Assembly: GCF_003054175.1 (NCBI RefSeq)
Contig: NZ_QBKN01000013.1
Coordinates: 62,001-126,000 of the forward strand
DNA length: 64,000 nucleotides
Reading direction: 5' to 3'
Origin: Allosediminivita pacifica
Lineage (GTDB): Bacteria > Pseudomonadota > Alphaproteobacteria > Rhodobacterales > Rhodobacteraceae
Shown: positions 15,787 through 24,022 of the stretch, piece after piece
How positions within the stretch are numbered: position 1 is the first letter of the stretch
How the letters are laid out: each line of letters begins with the position of its first letter
Program-made: the position numbers and the translations under genes
The notes under the pieces: model-generated
What the model was told of the DNA's origin: nothing
Databases searched by the model: none
Seen by the model: only the letters and a program-made list of their open reading frames with translations

Positions 15787-16571
15787 CCATCCCGGCGATC
15801 TCTCTCAAGGATGTCGATATATCCTACGGTGATACCAGGGTCGTGCGCGACGTGAGTTTCGACGTGGCACTGGGCGAAAGCTTTGCGCTCGTGGGCGAAA
15901 GCGGGTCGGGCAAGTCGACCGTGCTGAAGGCCATTGCCGGGTTGGCGCCGGAATGGACCGGCGAGATCTCGGTTCTGGGCAAGTCGCGCGGGCACGGCAT
16001 GGATCGCGCCTTTTCCGAAAACTGTCAGATGGTGTTCCAGGACCCTTACGCTTCGCTGCACCCGCGCAAGACGATCGACACCGTCTTGAACGAACCGCTG
16101 GCGATCCACGGCATCGGCCGGCGCAGCGAGAAGGTGATCGAAATGCTCGCGGCGGTGGGCCTCGACCGGCGATTCCGCTTCCGCTTTCCACACCAGTTGT
16201 CGGGCGGACAGCGCCAGCGCGTGGCCATTGCCCGCGCTCTGATGCTGGAGCCCAGGGTGATGCTTCTGGACGAACCGACCTCGGCGCTGGACGTTTCGGT
16301 GCAGGCGGAAATCCTGAACCTGCTGAAACGCCTGCGGCGCGAACAGGGGCTGACCTACCTGATGGTCACCCACAACCTGCCGGTGGTGAGCTTCATGTGC
16401 GACCGCATGGCGGTGATGAACAAGGGCCGCATCGTCGAGATCGCCCCCAAGACAGCGCTCTATGACGGCGGCTTCGCCGATCCTTACTCGCGCGAACTCT
16501 ATGCCGCGTCCGGCGGCAACCCCGGCGCCGAACCCGACATGGTCGCGCCAGCTACGAAGGACCCTGCATGA
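15783..16571 (+). CDS. Peptide-type ABC transporter ATPase (DppF-like)
   Basis: 262 residues. Walker [26 protein letters not shown], signature LSGGQRQRVAIARAL, Walker B VMLLDEPTSALD and H-loop VTHNLPVV. Second nucleotide-binding subunit of the importer, lacking the long C-terminal HPY extension. GGAGGAGCAGGCAC gives a strong SD within the previous gene. The stop overlaps the start of the GAF-like gene, the fifth gene of the operon. Confidence 0.92.
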   Translation: MTIPAISLKDVDISYGDTRVVRDVSFDVALGESFALVGESGSGKSTVLKAIAGLAPEWTGEISVLGKSRGHGMDRAFSENCQMVFQDPYASLHPRKTIDTVLNEPLAIHGIGRRSEKVIEMLAAVGLDRRFRFRFPHQLSGGQRQRVAIARALMLEPRVMLLDEPTSALDVSVQAEILNLLKRLRREQGLTYLMVTHNLPVVSFMCDRMAVMNKGRIVEIAPKTALYDGGFADPYSRELYAASGGNPGAEPDMVAPATKDPA

Positions 16572-17068
16572 CCGATACGACCAAGGCGCTTGCCGATTTC
16601 ACCGCCGCGCTTTCTGCGGCGACCAGCGAGGAAGCGGCCTTTGACGCGCTCTGTGCGCTGACCAAGGCGACGGTGGGCGCAAAGCTGTTCACGGTTATGA
16701 CCTCGGACACCGATTCCATGGTTGCCCGCCGGGCCTATACCGACGATGCCGTGAACTACCCCACCTCTGGCGAGAAGCCGATCGTGCTCAATCGCTGGTT
16801 CGACCAGGTGCTGACCCGTCAGCTGGCCTTCGTCTCCAATACTCTGGCCGACATCGATACGGTCTTTCCCGATGCCGAGTTGATCGGCAAGCTGGGCTGC
16901 GGCTCGGTAGTGAACCTTCCGTTGATCATCGGCGGCAAGGTCGTCGCGACCATGAACATCCTGCACGAAGAAGGCTATTACATACCCGAGCGCGTGACCC
17001 TGCTCCACGACACCCTGCGCTTGCCGGCCACCGCCGCCTGCGCCGTGGCGATGCTGCTGCGAGACTGA
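16568..17068 (+). CDS. GAF-domain-like protein, last gene of the ABC operon
   Basis: 166 residues, no signal peptide or membrane segment. The fold pattern fits a stand-alone GAF domain: an N-terminal helix (FTAALSAATSEEAAFDALCA), strands with KLFTVMTSDTDSMVARRAYT, a central NTLADIDTVFPDAELIGKLG and C-terminal NLPLIIGGKVVATMNILHEE. GAF domains bind small ligands. Its overlap with the ATPase gene ties it to the transporter; it may sense the imported compound or act on it. No output domain is present. Function unknown. Confidence 0.75.
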   Translation: MTDTTKALADFTAALSAATSEEAAFDALCALTKATVGAKLFTVMTSDTDSMVARRAYTDDAVNYPTSGEKPIVLNRWFDQVLTRQLAFVSNTLADIDTVFPDAELIGKLGCGSVVNLPLIIGGKVVATMNILHEEGYYIPERVTLLHDTLRLPATAACAVAMLLRD

Positions 17069-17192
17069 CCTCGCGCAACGGTTCGGCCTGTGCCCCCGTA
17101 TGCTGTGAGAGGGGGGGCGGGAAGTGCCGAAGGCGTCCGTGGTCACCGCTCCGTGGCTCCCGGCATTACCGCACTTGCAGGAAAGCCGGCTT

Positions 17193-18860
17193 TCAGGCGG
17201 CGAAGGTCACTTCGCCGCCGCAGATCGTCACCGCGGCGCCGGTCTGTTCGACCGTGTCCGGCTCCATGGCCTCGAGATCCTCTCGCAATACCGCGATATC
17301 CGCGACCATGCCCGGATGTAGTCGGCCCTTGCGCGCTTCGGAGAACTCCAGCCAGGCATTGTCCGCGGTCATCGACCGAAGTGCATCCATCAGGGACTGG
17401 CGCTGATCCCCCCACGGGGCCGGCATGGCGACGGGCGCGATCGCTGCGCGCAGCGTCGCCATAGGGTCGAGTTTGATGACAGGCCAGTCGGTCGAGAAAC
17501 ACACGGGGTTTCCGGCCTCGCGCAGGGTCTGCCAGGCGTAGGCAAGCGGCTTCTGATCCTCGTGCAGGTGCGGCCCAAGCGCTTCAAGAGGAAAGATATG
17601 CCCGAAGGGCGCGTGTCCTGGCTGGTAGGACGCCACGACGCCCAACTCGCGGAACCGGGGCAGGTCGGCCGGGTCCAGCGTCTCGATATGCTCCACGCGG
17701 TGCCGCGCGTCGCGCGCGCCGTTCGCCTCGCGGGCCGCGGCGTAGCCCTCAAGCGTTCGGCGCACAGCCAGATCGCCGATCGCGTGCGTGGCGATCTGAA
17801 AGCCCCGCGCGTCCGCTTCGACGCAGGCGGAGTTGAAAGCCTCGGGCGTGAAGACCGCGTCACCAGAAAGGTCCGAGCCGGGGTAGGGGCGCAGCATGAG
17901 CGCTGTCCGGCTTTCGATCACGCCGTCCATGAACATCTTTACGCGATTGCACCAGAGCCGGTCGGAGGCCCAGCGGCTGCGCATCTCTTCCGCCTCGGCG
18001 AACCGGTCGAGGCCGTCCACCGCCTTGAAGTGAAACGGAACCTCGGTCCGGCAGGGCAGCTCGCCGTTTGCTTCGAGCTCGGCCAGAAGCTCCATCGTGT
18101 AGAAGTTGCCGTCCATGTTGTGCAGGCCGGTGATCCCGTAGGAGGCACAATGGGCCAGCCCGCGCCGAAGGGCATCCAGATCGCGCCCGCGTTCCGCGAC
18201 GGACGCGGCTGGTACGGGATCCTTGCCGGTGACAAGCCCCGCCAGGTCTCGACCGCCATGCGGCGTCATCGCCAGCACCCGCGCGTAGGCCCCGGGCTCG
18301 CGCAACTCCCCCTCGGCAAGACCGTCCTCGCCCATGACGATCTCCGATCCCGGTTCGGTTGCCCCGCCCTGCAGAAGCCCCGCCGCCTCGAGCGCGCGGG
18401 TGTTGGCCCAGATCGTGTGGTGGTCGGCGGCGAACATCGCGAAGGGCCGGTCAGGCATCACCCGGTCGAGATCGTGGCGCGTCGTCCGGTGTCCCTCTCC
18501 GAACATCGCGTAGTCTGCCTGCACCCCGAACAGGAGGGGCGCATCGGGTTCCTCTGCGGAGCGGGCGCGGACCGCGGGGATCACCGCGTCGTCGCCCTGC
18601 AGCCCGCCCAGATCCAGGTAACCGAGCTCCACCGACCCGCCGAACAGGTGCACGTGCGAGTCGATGATGCCGGGCATGACGGTGCCGCCGGCGGCGTCGA
18701 TCACCCGTGTGCCGTGGCCCGCCAGAGCGCGTATCTCGGAGGTCGTGCCGACGGCCACGATCACGCCGTCCCGTACCGCAAGCGCCTGGGCGCGCGGCAT
18801 GGTGTCGTCGAAGGTCAGCAGGCTGCCGTTCAGGATGACGAGGTCGGCGGTGTCGGTCAT
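17193..18860 (-). CDS. Amidohydrolase family 3 protein (YtcJ-like)
   Basis: About 555 residues from the ATG at 18860 (MTDTADLVILNGSLLTF), with GAGAGG upstream; a longer frame to 18881 exists. A metal-dependent hydrolase with the D-S-H-V-H metal motif after VMPGIIDSHVHLFG, a THAIGDLAV segment, a VEHIETLDP segment and FSTDWPV near the C-terminus, all typical of the YtcJ/NfdA group. That group hydrolyses formamides and related C-N bonds. It faces the ABC/GAF operon tail to tail across a 124-bp gap that shows no feature. It may act on the ligand of that importer; this is inference from position. Confidence 0.88.
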   Translation of the reverse strand: MTDTADLVILNGSLLTFDDTMPRAQALAVRDGVIVAVGTTSEIRALAGHGTRVIDAAGGTVMPGIIDSHVHLFGGSVELGYLDLGGLQGDDAVIPAVRARSAEEPDAPLLFGVQADYAMFGEGHRTTRHDLDRVMPDRPFAMFAADHHTIWANTRALEAAGLLQGGATEPGSEIVMGEDGLAEGELREPGAYARVLAMTPHGGRDLAGLVTGKDPVPAASVAERGRDLDALRRGLAHCASYGITGLHNMDGNFYTMELLAELEANGELPCRTEVPFHFKAVDGLDRFAEAEEMRSRWASDRLWCNRVKMFMDGVIESRTALMLRPYPGSDLSGDAVFTPEAFNSACVEADARGFQIATHAIGDLAVRRTLEGYAAAREANGARDARHRVEHIETLDPADLPRFRELGVVASYQPGHAPFGHIFPLEALGPHLHEDQKPLAYAWQTLREAGNPVCFSTDWPVIKLDPMATLRAAIAPVAMPAPWGDQRQSLMDALRSMTADNAWLEFSEARKGRLHPGMVADIAVLREDLEAMEPDTVEQTGAAVTICGGEVTFAA

Positions 18861-18877
18861 TGAAACCTCTCGAGAAA

Positions 18878-18912
18878 GCAAACGGCGGCCCGATGAAATC
18901 CGGGCCGCCGCT
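18878..18912 (-). terminator. Terminator of the polyamine-type ABC operon
   Basis: CGGCGGCCCG (18883-18892) pairs perfectly with CGGGCCGCCG (18901-18910) around an 8-nt loop. On the minus strand it is followed by TTTGCTTTC. It lies just after the stop of the substrate-binding protein gene and overlaps the upstream end of the amidohydrolase gene's leader. Confidence 0.65.
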
Positions 18913-18921
18913 CGAAGTGTC

Positions 18922-19956
18922 TTACTTGGTCAGCTCGGTCCAGATCTGGCTGTAGATCTTCTGAGCCTCGGGCGGGCAGTTCTTCGAGATGTAGCCCGCG
19001 TCTGCCAGCTCTTCCGGCGTGTTGATCTCGGGTGCCTCGGCCATGACATCGTCCATGAATTCCTCGCTGCCCTCGATGCCGTTGGCATAGCGCGCGAAGT
19101 TCGACAGCATCGCCGCGTTCTCGGGCTCCATGATGAAGTTCAGGAACAGCTTGGCGTTCTCGACGTTCTGCGCATCGGCGGTGATCGCCGCGTTGTCCAT
19201 CCAGATGGAATAGCCCGTCTGCGGGTAGCCGAAGGCGATATCCTCGTTCTGCAGGCGCGCCCGCATCGAGGCCCCATTCCAGTTCAGCGTCGCGGCGATG
19301 TCCTCGTTCGCAAGCCGCTCGATGTTGCCGTAGGCCATGGAGAGCCAGTGGGGCTTGGCCTCGACCAGCTTGTCTCGGACCTGGCGCAGCACCTCGCGGT
19401 CGGTGGTGCATTGCTCGCCGCCCATGTAGTGGATGGCGCTGCCCATGACGTCGTTCATCTCGGGGATGACGTTGATCTTGCCCTGAAGCTCTTCCGGCGG
19501 ATCGAAGATCAGGCCGGCGGTGTTGATGTCGCCGTCATAGACGGAGGTGTTCACGCTGACACCGACCGTGCCCCATTGCCACGGCACGGTATACTCGCGG
19601 CCCGGGTCGAATTCGACGTCCACCCAGCGCTGGGCGACGTTGCCGAAGTTCTCCATCTCGTTGGGGTTGGACTTCATCAGCACCCCTTCCTCGATGAAGA
19701 TCGGCACGTAGTTGCCCGAGGGCACGACAATGTCGAAGCCGTGGCCGCCGGCCTTGAGCTTGGCCAGCGCGGTGTCGTTGGAATCGTAGTCCGTGACGGT
19801 GACGTCGACGTCGAATTCCTGTTCGAACTTCTCGATCATCTCGGGGCTGGTGTAGTTGCCCCAGTTGTAGATGTTGAGCTCGCCCTCGGCGTGGGCGGCG
19901 CCCGCGGCAAGCGTGAGCGCCGCGATGCCGGCAATTGGCGTGATGCGGTAGGTCAT
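18922..19956 (-). CDS. Spermidine/putrescine-type ABC transporter substrate-binding protein (PotD/PotF-like)
   Basis: 344 residues from the ATG at 19956, with GGGAGA upstream and a signal peptide (MTYRITPIAGIAALTLAAGA, cleavage after AHA). The mature start EGELNIYNWGNYTSPEMIEK is typical of PotD/PotF, with VPSGNYVPIFIEEGVL and YGYPQTGYSIWMDN-like features further on. Periplasmic receptor, probably for a cationic amine. Last gene of the minus-strand operon ATPase-permease-permease-SBP, closed by a terminator. Confidence 0.9.
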   Translation of the reverse strand: MTYRITPIAGIAALTLAAGAAHAEGELNIYNWGNYTSPEMIEKFEQEFDVDVTVTDYDSNDTALAKLKAGGHGFDIVVPSGNYVPIFIEEGVLMKSNPNEMENFGNVAQRWVDVEFDPGREYTVPWQWGTVGVSVNTSVYDGDINTAGLIFDPPEELQGKINVIPEMNDVMGSAIHYMGGEQCTTDREVLRQVRDKLVEAKPHWLSMAYGNIERLANEDIAATLNWNGASMRARLQNEDIAFGYPQTGYSIWMDNAAITADAQNVENAKLFLNFIMEPENAAMLSNFARYANGIEGSEEFMDDVMAEAPEINTPEELADAGYISKNCPPEAQKIYSQIWTELTK

Positions 19957-20009
19957 GGTCGGTCTCCCTGTTGTGGGCCGCCCGGCTTGGCGGTCCGTGT
20001 CGGGCCGGA

Positions 20010-20810
20010 TCATTTGCGTGTCCGGCTCATGAAGAAGAAGGCTGTCACCAGAAGCACCGAGATCGCCAGAAGGGCGGTCGAGATGGCGTTGATTTCCGGC
20101 GTGATGTTCCGCCGCAGCTGGCCCAGCATGTAGGTCGGCAGCGTGTCCTGGCCGGCCGACTTCACGAACTCGGTGATGACGACGTCGTCGAGCGAGATCA
20201 CGAAAGCCAGCATACCTCCGGCGAGGATCCCGGGCCAGAGCTGGGGCAGGGTGATGTGGCGGAATACCTTGATCGGCGTACCGTAGAGATCGGCCCCCGC
20301 CTGTTCGAGATTGAGGTCCATCCCCTGCAACCGGGCACGGATCGGCATGTAGGCGAAGGGGATGCAGAAGGCCGCATGGGCGATGACGAGGTACCAGAGG
20401 CCGGTGTAGCCGGTCCAGACCTTGATCATCGAGAAGAAGATCAGCAGCGAAACGGCAGTTACGATCTCGGGCACCATCAGCGGCTGGTTGATCAGCGCGA
20501 ACGCGACGGTCTGTCCCCGCCAGGGCGTGGTGCGCGTGGTGGCCAGCGCTGCCAGCACGGCCGCCGAGGTGGCGATGAGCGAGGCCCCGAGTGCGATGAT
20601 CACAGAGCGGATCGTCGCGTCCTGAATCTGCTCGTTGTCCCAGGCGGATACGTACCAGCGCAGCGAGAACCCCTCCCACTGGGAAATCGACTGGCCCGCG
20701 TTGAACGAGTAGGCGACCAGCAGGATGATCGGCAGGTAGAGCAGCACGAAGCAGGCAATCGCGATCATGGTGAACCCGGGCTGCCGGGTGACGTCGAAGC
20801 TTCTAGCCAT
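20010..20810 (-). CDS. Polyamine-type ABC transporter permease (PotC/PotI-like)
   Basis: 266 residues, six predicted membrane segments. PotI-like N-terminus (MIAIACFVLLYLPIILLVAY), SFNAGQSISQWEGFSLRWY, and an EAA loop with GADLYGTPIKVFRHITLPQL. ISLDDVVITEFVKSAGQDTL is typical of PotC/PotI. Overlaps the partner permease by 8 bp. Confidence 0.92.
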   Translation of the reverse strand: MARSFDVTRQPGFTMIAIACFVLLYLPIILLVAYSFNAGQSISQWEGFSLRWYVSAWDNEQIQDATIRSVIIALGASLIATSAAVLAALATTRTTPWRGQTVAFALINQPLMVPEIVTAVSLLIFFSMIKVWTGYTGLWYLVIAHAAFCIPFAYMPIRARLQGMDLNLEQAGADLYGTPIKVFRHITLPQLWPGILAGGMLAFVISLDDVVITEFVKSAGQDTLPTYMLGQLRRNITPEINAISTALLAISVLLVTAFFFMSRTRK

Positions 20811-21702
20811 GTCCGCGTTCCTCCGCGCCCACGGTGCGAACGTAGAAGATCAGCGCCACCATGACGATCACCAGCAGTGTCAGCGACAGCGCCGCGCCAA
20901 GCGGCCAGTTGCGCAGCTGCCCGAACTGCAGCTCGATCAGGTTGCCGAGCATCAGCTGCTTGCCCCCGCCCAGCACGCGCGGCGTGACATAGGCGCCAAG
21001 GCACGGCACGAAGACAAGGATCGATCCGGCCACGATCCCCGGTTTGACGATGGGCAGGATGACCCGGCGCAGCACCTGCCAGCGCGTGGCGTAGAGATCG
21101 TAGCCTGCCTCGACCAGCCTGAAGTCGAACCGCTCCATCGAGGCGTAGATCGGCAGGATCATCAGCGGCAGATAGACATAGGTCATGCCCAGCAGCAGCG
21201 AGAATTCCGTGTAGAGCATCTGCACCGGCTGCGTGAAGAGCCCCATGGCGATCAGCACGGTGTTGATCGTGCCTTCGTTCCGGATCAGCTCCATGATCGC
21301 GAAGGTCCGGATCAGAAGGTTGGTCCAGAATGGGATCATCACCAGCAGCATCCAGATGTCCCGGCTGCGGCGCGGGCGCGTGGCGATGAAATAGGCTGTC
21401 GGGAAACCGAAGATGAAGGACAGAAGCGCCGTCAGGAGCGAGAGCTTGATCGACCGCCAGAACACCGTGAGGTGCGCGTCGGCCCAGCTCAGCTGCTCGG
21501 TAAAGAAGTCGCGCTCGGCGAGCACTCCGAACCAGGCATCGGTCGAGAAGTCCCAGACGACGCCGCCGTAGTCGCCGGGCGTCAGGAACGAGTAGAGCAC
21601 GACGATGATCAGCGGTCCCGCGGCGGCGAAGATCAGGATCGCCATGGCCGGGGCCAGGAGGGCGGCGCGGGTGCGGGCGGTCGAGGAAATCGGATCCGGC
21701 AT
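20803..21702 (-). CDS. Polyamine-type ABC transporter permease (PotB/PotH-like)
   Basis: 299 residues with six membrane segments. The periplasmic loop after the first segment (FLTPGDYGGVVWDFSTDAWF) and the EAA loop AGYDLYATRWQVLRRVILPI match PotB/PotH. Lies 4 bp after the ATPase stop and overlaps the next permease, so the operon is tightly coupled. Confidence 0.92.
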   Translation of the reverse strand: MPDPISSTARTRAALLAPAMAILIFAAAGPLIIVVLYSFLTPGDYGGVVWDFSTDAWFGVLAERDFFTEQLSWADAHLTVFWRSIKLSLLTALLSFIFGFPTAYFIATRPRRSRDIWMLLVMIPFWTNLLIRTFAIMELIRNEGTINTVLIAMGLFTQPVQMLYTEFSLLLGMTYVYLPLMILPIYASMERFDFRLVEAGYDLYATRWQVLRRVILPIVKPGIVAGSILVFVPCLGAYVTPRVLGGGKQLMLGNLIELQFGQLRNWPLGAALSLTLLVIVMVALIFYVRTVGAEERGHG

Positions 21703-21706
21703 CGGC

Positions 21707-22783
21707 TCAGTCCCTCAGTACCTGGCCAGCGGAGCGGCCAAGCCTGATGCCGACGCGGTCACCGCGCTGGTAGCCGCGATCCTCGTCGGGCTGGTTCTGC
21801 TTGCGCAACACGAAACGCTCGCCGCCGCCGTCCAGGGCCACGTGGTAATGCGTGTCGGTGCCGAAGTAGACGATGTCCTCGAGCGTGCCGCCAAGCACGC
21901 CCTCGCCCTCGGGGGCAAGGTCGGCGTGCTCGGGCCGGATCGCCAGCGTGACTGTCCCGCTCGAGGCGGTGGCCTCCGACGCCCGCGCATGCACCTCCTG
22001 CCCTGAGGCAAGCCGCAGGCGTGCGCTCTCGCCCTCACGGCCCAGCATCTCGGCCTTGAGGAAGTTGGTATCCCCGATGAAGTCGGCGACGAAACGTTCG
22101 GCGGGATGGTCGTAGATCTCGCGCGGGGTGCCGATCTGCCGGATCTCGCCATCGCTCATCACCGCGACGCGGTCCGACATGGTCAGCGCCTCTTCCTGAT
22201 CGTGGGTCACGAAGACGAAGGTGATGCCGGTCTCAGACTGCAACCGCTTGAGTTCGAGCTGCATTTCCTTGCGCAGCTTGAAGTCCAGTGCCGAAAGCGG
22301 CTCGTCCAGCAAGAGCACCTTGGGGCGAGGGGCAAGCGCCCGGGCCAAGGCCACACGCTGCTGCTGGCCGCCCGAGATCTGGCTGGTCTGCCGGTCGGCG
22401 AGGTGAGACATGCGCACCAGTTCCAGCATCTCGGAAACGGTGCCCGATATCTCCGACTTGGGCCTTCCAAGCATCTTGATGCCGAAGCCCACGTTCTCGG
22501 CGACCGTCATGTGCGGGAAAAGCGCATAGGACTGGAACACGGTATTCACCGGGCGCCGGTAGGGTGGCTGGCCGGACAGGTCCTCGCCGCCCAGCAGGAT
22601 CTGCCCGCCGGTCGGCCCCTCGAACCCTGCGATCAGGCGCAGGAGGGTGGTCTTGCCACATCCTGACGGGCCCAGGAGGGTAAAGAATTCGTTTTCGCGG
22701 ATGGTTACCGAGACCTCGTCCAGAGCGCGGAACGCGCCCTCTCCGGAGCCGAAGACCTTGGTGACGTCTTGTATTTCGATCAT
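21707..22783 (-). CDS. Polyamine-type ABC transporter ATPase (PotA/PotG-like)
   Basis: 358 residues. The ABC domain carries Walker [13 protein letters not shown]-loop [14 protein letters not shown], signature [15 protein letters not shown], Walker [12 protein letters not shown] and H-loop [13 protein letters not shown] domain follows from about residue 280 ([10 protein letters not shown]). First gene of the operon. A 12-bp palindrome, ATTTGATCAAAT, lies 20-31 bp upstream of its start codon, exactly where a repressor would block it; the same core occurs upstream of the sugar/BKACE operon. Confidence 0.93.
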   Translation of the reverse strand: MIEIQDVTKVFGSGEGAFRALDEVSVTIRENEFFTLLGPSGCGKTTLLRLIAGFEGPTGGQILLGGEDLSGQPPYRRPVNTVFQSYALFPHMTVAENVGFGIKMLGRPKSEISGTVSEMLELVRMSHLADRQTSQISGGQQQRVALARALAPRPKVLLLDEPLSALDFKLRKEMQLELKRLQSETGITFVFVTHDQEEALTMSDRVAVMSDGEIRQIGTPREIYDHPAERFVADFIGDTNFLKAEMLGREGESARLRLASGQEVHARASEATASSGTVTLAIRPEHADLAPEGEGVLGGTLEDIVYFGTDTHYHVALDGGGERFVLRKQNQPDEDRGYQRGDRVGIRLGRSAGQVLRD

Positions 22784-22802
22784 GAGACAGCCTGCTGATT
22801 CA

Positions 22803-22814
22803 ATTTGATCAAAT
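22803..22814. promoter_or_regulatory. Palindromic operator ATTTGATCAAAT upstream of the polyamine-type operon
   Basis: A perfect 12-bp palindrome in the leader of the PotA-like gene. Its 10-bp core TTTGATCAAA recurs at 31575-31584, between a sugar-binding-protein gene and a divergent GntR/FCD regulator. Candidate binding site for that regulator. Confidence 0.5.
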
Positions 22815-23117
22815 CAGAGGGGGGAGCGGAGTATCAAGAATTTATTTTGCCATGGCGGGGCTGACGAAAGGGATTGACTGCTCAGGCAGCGTTCCTTCCA
22901 AAGAAGTACGAGTGCGACGGCCGGCCAGGAGGAGGGCGCCGGGGACCGTAAGGAAAGATGATCCTACCCACCCCTTTTCGCTCGAGGTTGGTGGTCGCTG
23001 CCGCCTGAAACGCCCCGTTCTCGGACCTCGGAATGCTGGAGACGCGAAGCATGTCAGGGCCTTTCGACGCGCAGCGCCGGCAGGCCGGGCTGCGCGGGTC
23101 GATTTTTCGGCGAGGCG
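22815..23117. other. Intergenic stretch with hairpins, no protein gene
   Basis: About 300 bp between the PotA-like leader and the stop of the SMP-30-like gene. It holds a hairpin with a 5-bp stem CCGGC/GCCGG and loop CAGGAGGAGGGC (22921-22942; on the minus strand the loop reads GCCCTCCTCCTG). It also holds a long GC hairpin at 23069-23095 followed on the plus strand by GGGTCGATTTTTC. No convincing ORF. It could contain a small RNA. Confidence 0.4.
23069..23106 (+). terminator. Terminator-like hairpin facing the plus strand
   Basis: GCGCAGC / GCTGCGC arms enclose CCGG / CCGG arms with one bulge, giving an 11-bp stem. On the plus strand ATTTTT follows about 7 nt later. No plus-strand protein gene ends here, so if it is functional it would close an unannotated plus-strand transcript; otherwise it is a hairpin in the 3' UTR of the SMP-30-like gene. 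Confidence 0.35.
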
Positions 23118-23996
23118 TCAGCCGCCGAATCGCGGCTCTGGCACGCCGGTTACGCCAAGCCCGTTGACCGCGAAGAGGCTGCCGCGCTGGACGCCGTCGC
23201 CGGGGAAGCGGGGCAGGGGCGGCTTGGCCATGGATGTGACATAGAGCGTGTCGAGGTTCGGCCCGCCGAACTGCACGCTCGTGACCTTCTTGACCGGCAT
23301 GGGAATCTCCATGTCGAGCGAGCCATCGGGCGCGTAACGGCAGATCCGACCATCGTAGACCAGCGCCATCCAGTAGTACCCCTCGGAATCGACGGTTGCG
23401 CCGTCCGCGGCGCCGCCGTTTGAGGTGTCGACCTTGGCAAAGGTCCGGCGGTTCGAGACGGTGCCCGTTTCGATATCGTAGTCGTGGGCCCAGACCTCGC
23501 CGGTCCAGGTGTCGGTAAAGTAGAAAGTACTGTCGTCGGGCGAGAAACAGGGCCCGTTCGAGCAGATGATTCCGTCATAGACCTGCGTCACGCTCATGTC
23601 GGGATCGACGCGGTAGAGCGCGCCTTTGGGCCCTTCCTCCATCATGTCCATGGATCCGGCGAAGAAGCGGCCCCGCCGGTCGCATTTGCCGTCATTGATG
23701 CGGGTCGTGTCGAGACCGGATTCGGGATCGTGCAGAAGCTCGCACTCGCCGCTTTCGAAATCGAGCAGCCAGAACCCCTTGTCGAGCGATACGATGGCGC
23801 CCGATCCGTCCTTGCGCAGCGCCATTGAGCCGATCTTGCCGGGAACGTCCCAGGCGCGCAGCTCGGTGCCTTCGGCGGTGCAGCGGAAGACGCGGCCATC
23901 CATCGAGTCGATGAAATAGAGCCGCTGGCTTTCGACGTCCCAGACCGGGCCTTCGCCCAGCGTCGTCTTCACGTCGAGCAGAATGTCGATCTGCAT
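23118..23996 (-). CDS. SMP-30/gluconolactonase/LRE-family protein
   Basis: 292 residues, cytoplasmic. A six-bladed propeller lactonase with the N-terminal metal ligand Glu in LGEGPVWDVESQRLYFIDS, then TRINDGKCDRRGRFFAGSMD (Asn and Asp region) and NGPCFSPDDSTFYFTDTWTG (catalytic Asp region). These enzymes open aldono-lactones from sugar dehydrogenation. The Shine-Dalgarno GGGAGGAGA (24011-24003) is unusually long and complementary to the CUCCUCCC loops of the sRNA array. Last gene of the sugar-ABC/BKACE operon. Confidence 0.9.
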   Translation of the reverse strand: MQIDILLDVKTTLGEGPVWDVESQRLYFIDSMDGRVFRCTAEGTELRAWDVPGKIGSMALRKDGSGAIVSLDKGFWLLDFESGECELLHDPESGLDTTRINDGKCDRRGRFFAGSMDMMEEGPKGALYRVDPDMSVTQVYDGIICSNGPCFSPDDSTFYFTDTWTGEVWAHDYDIETGTVSNRRTFAKVDTSNGGAADGATVDSEGYYWMALVYDGRICRYAPDGSLDMEIPMPVKKVTSVQFGGPNLDTLYVTSMAKPPLPRFPGDGVQRGSLFAVNGLGVTGVPEPRFGG

Positions 23997-24022
23997 GGTT
24001 TGTCTCCTCCCTCGGGGTCCGT

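Noticed and set aside
22784-23117. Riboswitch or polyamine-responsive leader upstream of the PotA-like gene
   Set aside because: The palindrome and hairpins do not match any riboswitch fold I know; kept only as an operator and an unexplained hairpin region.
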